Positions 62,273 to 64,000 of a DNA stretch of 64,000 bases are shown here, one piece after another; position 1 is the stretch's first letter; the number at the start of each line of letters is the position of its first letter. The stretch spans positions 3,013,806-3,077,805 of the forward strand of contig NZ_OZ007039.1 of the NCBI RefSeq assembly GCF_963931675.1, written 5' to 3'. Source of the stretch: an uncultured Alistipes sp. Its GTDB lineage: Bacteria > Bacteroidota > Bacteroidia > Bacteroidales > Rikenellaceae. The position numbers and the translations under genes were made by a program. The notes under the pieces were generated by a model, which saw nothing but the letters and a program-made list of their open reading frames with translations, did not search any database and was not told the origin of the DNA.

Positions 62273-63022
62273 ATGAAACACTTTTTCCTCTATGCACTCG
62301 CTGCATTAACCACCATCGGTATGATCTCCCATGCCGAAGCAAAAGACCCTGAAGATGCGGAGTCGGACCACGTGATCGTCACCCTCAAGTCGGGCGAAAA
62401 GGTCGACTGCTATGTCCATAGCGGCTGGTACGCCGAGAATTCACGTTTCAAGAAGGAGAACTACTCGTTCAAAGTTACAAAAACGCCCGATAGCAAGGAG
62501 CCGATCAAATATACGGCCGACGATGTCGTAAGCATCGACTACGTGGAGACCACGACGGGCCATCCCGACGGCGTGCGCTGGGAGTCGCACCCGCTTGCCA
62601 ACCCCAACTTAGCCAGCCGCTACCACACCATGCAGATGCTCTTCTGCGTCAACAAAGTGGGCAAAAACGCCACGACCTACTGGTGGAAAATCTGGGTCGC
62701 ATCGGGACGGAACAACATGGGCCGCTCGCTCCAGACCAACTTCGGCGTCCGCTTCCACAACGACCCTGAGGGGATTGTCTATCCCTACATGCTGGTCAAC
62801 TCAGTACTGATGAAGGATCGCTATCCGGGGCTTCAGGATTTCTGCAAGAAGTGGTTCAAGGGCCCCGAGGGCAAGGTTCACAAGAAGGAGGCCGAGGAGA
62901 ACGATGCGTGGATCCTCGACATGTATGACGCCTATCTGGAGCAGATGGGCGACGAAGCAGCCAATCTACCGTATCCAATTTCCGACAAAAAAGCCGGCAA
63001 GAAAAAGGCCGACAAAGAGTAA
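62273..63022 (+). CDS. Secreted protein of unknown function, related to the preceding gene
   Basis: A 249-aa exported protein (signal MKHFFLYALAALTTIGMISH, cleavage near AEA). The opening beta segment HVIVTLKSGEKVDCYVHSGW matches the layout of the upstream protein, then KYTADDVVSIDYVET. The C-terminus is Lys-rich. No named family. It is encoded 27 bp after the first gene and is probably co-transcribed. Confidence 0.68.
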   Translation: MKHFFLYALAALTTIGMISHAEAKDPEDAESDHVIVTLKSGEKVDCYVHSGWYAENSRFKKENYSFKVTKTPDSKEPIKYTADDVVSIDYVETTTGHPDGVRWESHPLANPNLASRYHTMQMLFCVNKVGKNATTYWWKIWVASGRNNMGRSLQTNFGVRFHNDPEGIVYPYMLVNSVLMKDRYPGLQDFCKKWFKGPEGKVHKKEAEENDAWILDMYDAYLEQMGDEAANLPYPISDKKAGKKKADKE

Positions 63023-63107
63023 ATGTCAAGCCGACACCGGGTTCCGCGACCGGGAACGCCTTCGGGCGCACTCCCGCCTCGCGGAATTCGCTTTTTAAAT
63101 GCATGCG

Positions 63108-64000
63108 ATGAGCCACACACATCGGATATTTGCCTTATGGAGTACCGCATCCCTTATGCTGATAGGATGCTCAAAATCGGTGCCCGACGAGCCGCCGGCA
63201 CCGCAAGCCGACCATATTGTGCTGACTGACGGTGAATCTTCACGCGACTTTTCGGCTGAAGGAGGGACGTGGCAGATCGACTTCGATGCCACGGCAGACT
63301 GGACCGCCGAGCAGGTCATCCCGATCGCCGTGCAGTGGTATCATTTCACGCCGAGGCTTGGCAAGGCCGGAGCCGGAAGCGTAACCGTCACCGTGCTGCC
63401 CAACACTACGGACGAAGCCCGCAGCGCCGAGATCCGCCTTTCGGCCGGGCGGACCGAACAGATTTTGTCCATAACCCAGCAGGCCGGTCATGTCGAACTC
63501 ACGACCGAGACCGAAGTGCGGGCTTTTCTCGAACGGCTCTATCGCGATACGGACGGTGAAAACTGGCGGTTCAACGCCAACTGGTGCAGCGACAAGCCTA
63601 TCTCCGGATGGGATGGCGTACGCTACGAAAACGGACTGTTAAGCCTTTGGCTCGGCGAAAAGTACCTCAAGGGGCAAATGGACCTCTCGGGATGTACGGC
63701 GCTCGTTGAGCTGCGCTGTGCCAAAAACAGTCTCACGGAAATCGACGTGTCGGGGTGCCCGCTGCTCAGGGAGATCGACTGCACCAGCAACGAGATTACC
63801 GAACTGAACGTCTCGGGGTGCTCATCACTCGACAGACTGCTATGCGGATACAACCAGCTGACGCACCTCAACCTCTCGTCCGTCTCCGCGCTGACCTATC
63901 TCAAATGCGAGTACAACCGGATTTCGGCAATCGACATCTCAGCATGTCCCTGGATTGCGACGCTGAACGTGGCCGGGAATGACCTCTCGACCCTGGACGT
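63108..64000 (+). CDS. BACON and leucine-rich-repeat lipoprotein (partial, 3' end beyond window)
   Basis: The frame is open from the ATG at 63108 to the window end. A lipobox (STASLMLIGCSKSV) is followed by a BACON-type domain (FSAEGGTWQIDFDATADWTA, SVTVTVLPNTTDEARSAEIR, LSITQQAG) and then by a domain starting FLERLYRDTDGENWRFNANW and LRR units of about 21 residues (CTALVELRCAKNSLTEIDVS, GCPLLREIDCTSNEITELNV). Such surface proteins of gut Bacteroidetes bind glycans or proteins. At least 297 residues are present. Confidence 0.85.
   Translation, partial: MSHTHRIFALWSTASLMLIGCSKSVPDEPPAPQADHIVLTDGESSRDFSAEGGTWQIDFDATADWTAEQVIPIAVQWYHFTPRLGKAGAGSVTVTVLPNTTDEARSAEIRLSAGRTEQILSITQQAGHVELTTETEVRAFLERLYRDTDGENWRFNANWCSDKPISGWDGVRYENGLLSLWLGEKYLKGQMDLSGCTALVELRCAKNSLTEIDVSGCPLLREIDCTSNEITELNVSGCSSLDRLLCGYNQLTHLNLSSVSALTYLKCEYNRISAIDISACPWIATLNVAGNDLSTLD

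Overview
The window looks like a chromosome segment of a gut Bacteroidetes with fairly high GC, most probably Alistipes (genus inferred, not proven). Supporting signs are Bacteroidetes-type promoters (a -7 box of the form TAnnTTTG, sometimes with a TTG/TTTG about 19 bp upstream), almost no Shine-Dalgarno sites, a SusC/SusD locus under an ECF sigma/FecR pair, a Rho factor with a long low-complexity N-terminal insert, and the Bacteroidetes DUF1893, DUF362 and FISUMP families.

Layout. 1-6.6 kb: 3' end of a GH92 mannosidase gene, an AraC regulator, rho, an S1/P1-type nuclease, a DUF1893 protein, an ECF-transporter S component and a DUF362 lipoprotein. 6.6-8.4 kb: a cobalamin riboswitch on the minus strand leading to a 122-aa protein of unknown function, and a 110-bp scar of a mobile element. 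8.4-21.6 kb: a minus-strand polysaccharide utilisation locus (ECF sigma, FecR anti-sigma, SusC, SusD, three lipoproteins, GH36 alpha-galactosidase, a collapsed GH109 gene). 22.0-28.4 kb: an integrative mobilizable element (tyrosine integrase with an amber codon, DUF1016 nuclease, excisionase-like HTH, MobC-like protein, relaxase, coiled-coil membrane protein). 28.7-37.7 kb: a phosphate and polyphosphate neighbourhood (ppx, TonB receptor, acid phosphatase lipoprotein, LpxH-like phosphoesterase, glycosyltransferase, ppk1). 37.9-40.2 kb: a tandem IS982 pair, decayed sequence and tRNA-Leu(UAA). A repeat of about 104 bp containing the tRNA-Leu 3' end occurs twice, offset by exactly 18,000 bp, and brackets the mobile element and the phosphate genes.

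40.3-42.8 kb: miaA, a pRiA4b ORF-3-like gene and a LuxC-like reductase gene. 43.0-48.1 kb: a broken type II-C CRISPR-Cas locus. Cas9 lacks its N-terminal part, with a reverse-oriented terminator at the deletion edge, and carries a frameshift; cas1, cas2 and 13 repeat-spacer units are intact, and the last repeat is cut by an IS256-family element. 49.6-50.8 kb: an AT-rich metallo-beta-lactamase-fold gene of probable foreign origin. 51.2-52.1 kb: an AraC regulator.

52.5-60.0 kb: a compact plus-strand operon of nine genes: LemA, a DUF3137 membrane protein, a lipoprotein, a Met/Gln-rich protein, a cytosolic trypsin-like protease with a zinc ribbon, a tail-anchored protein, an unknown protein, DUF2625 and a small membrane protein. 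This is the best candidate for an undescribed system. 60.0-64.0 kb: WG-repeat and MORN-type proteins on the minus strand, then two secreted proteins and the start of a BACON/leucine-rich-repeat lipoprotein on the plus strand.
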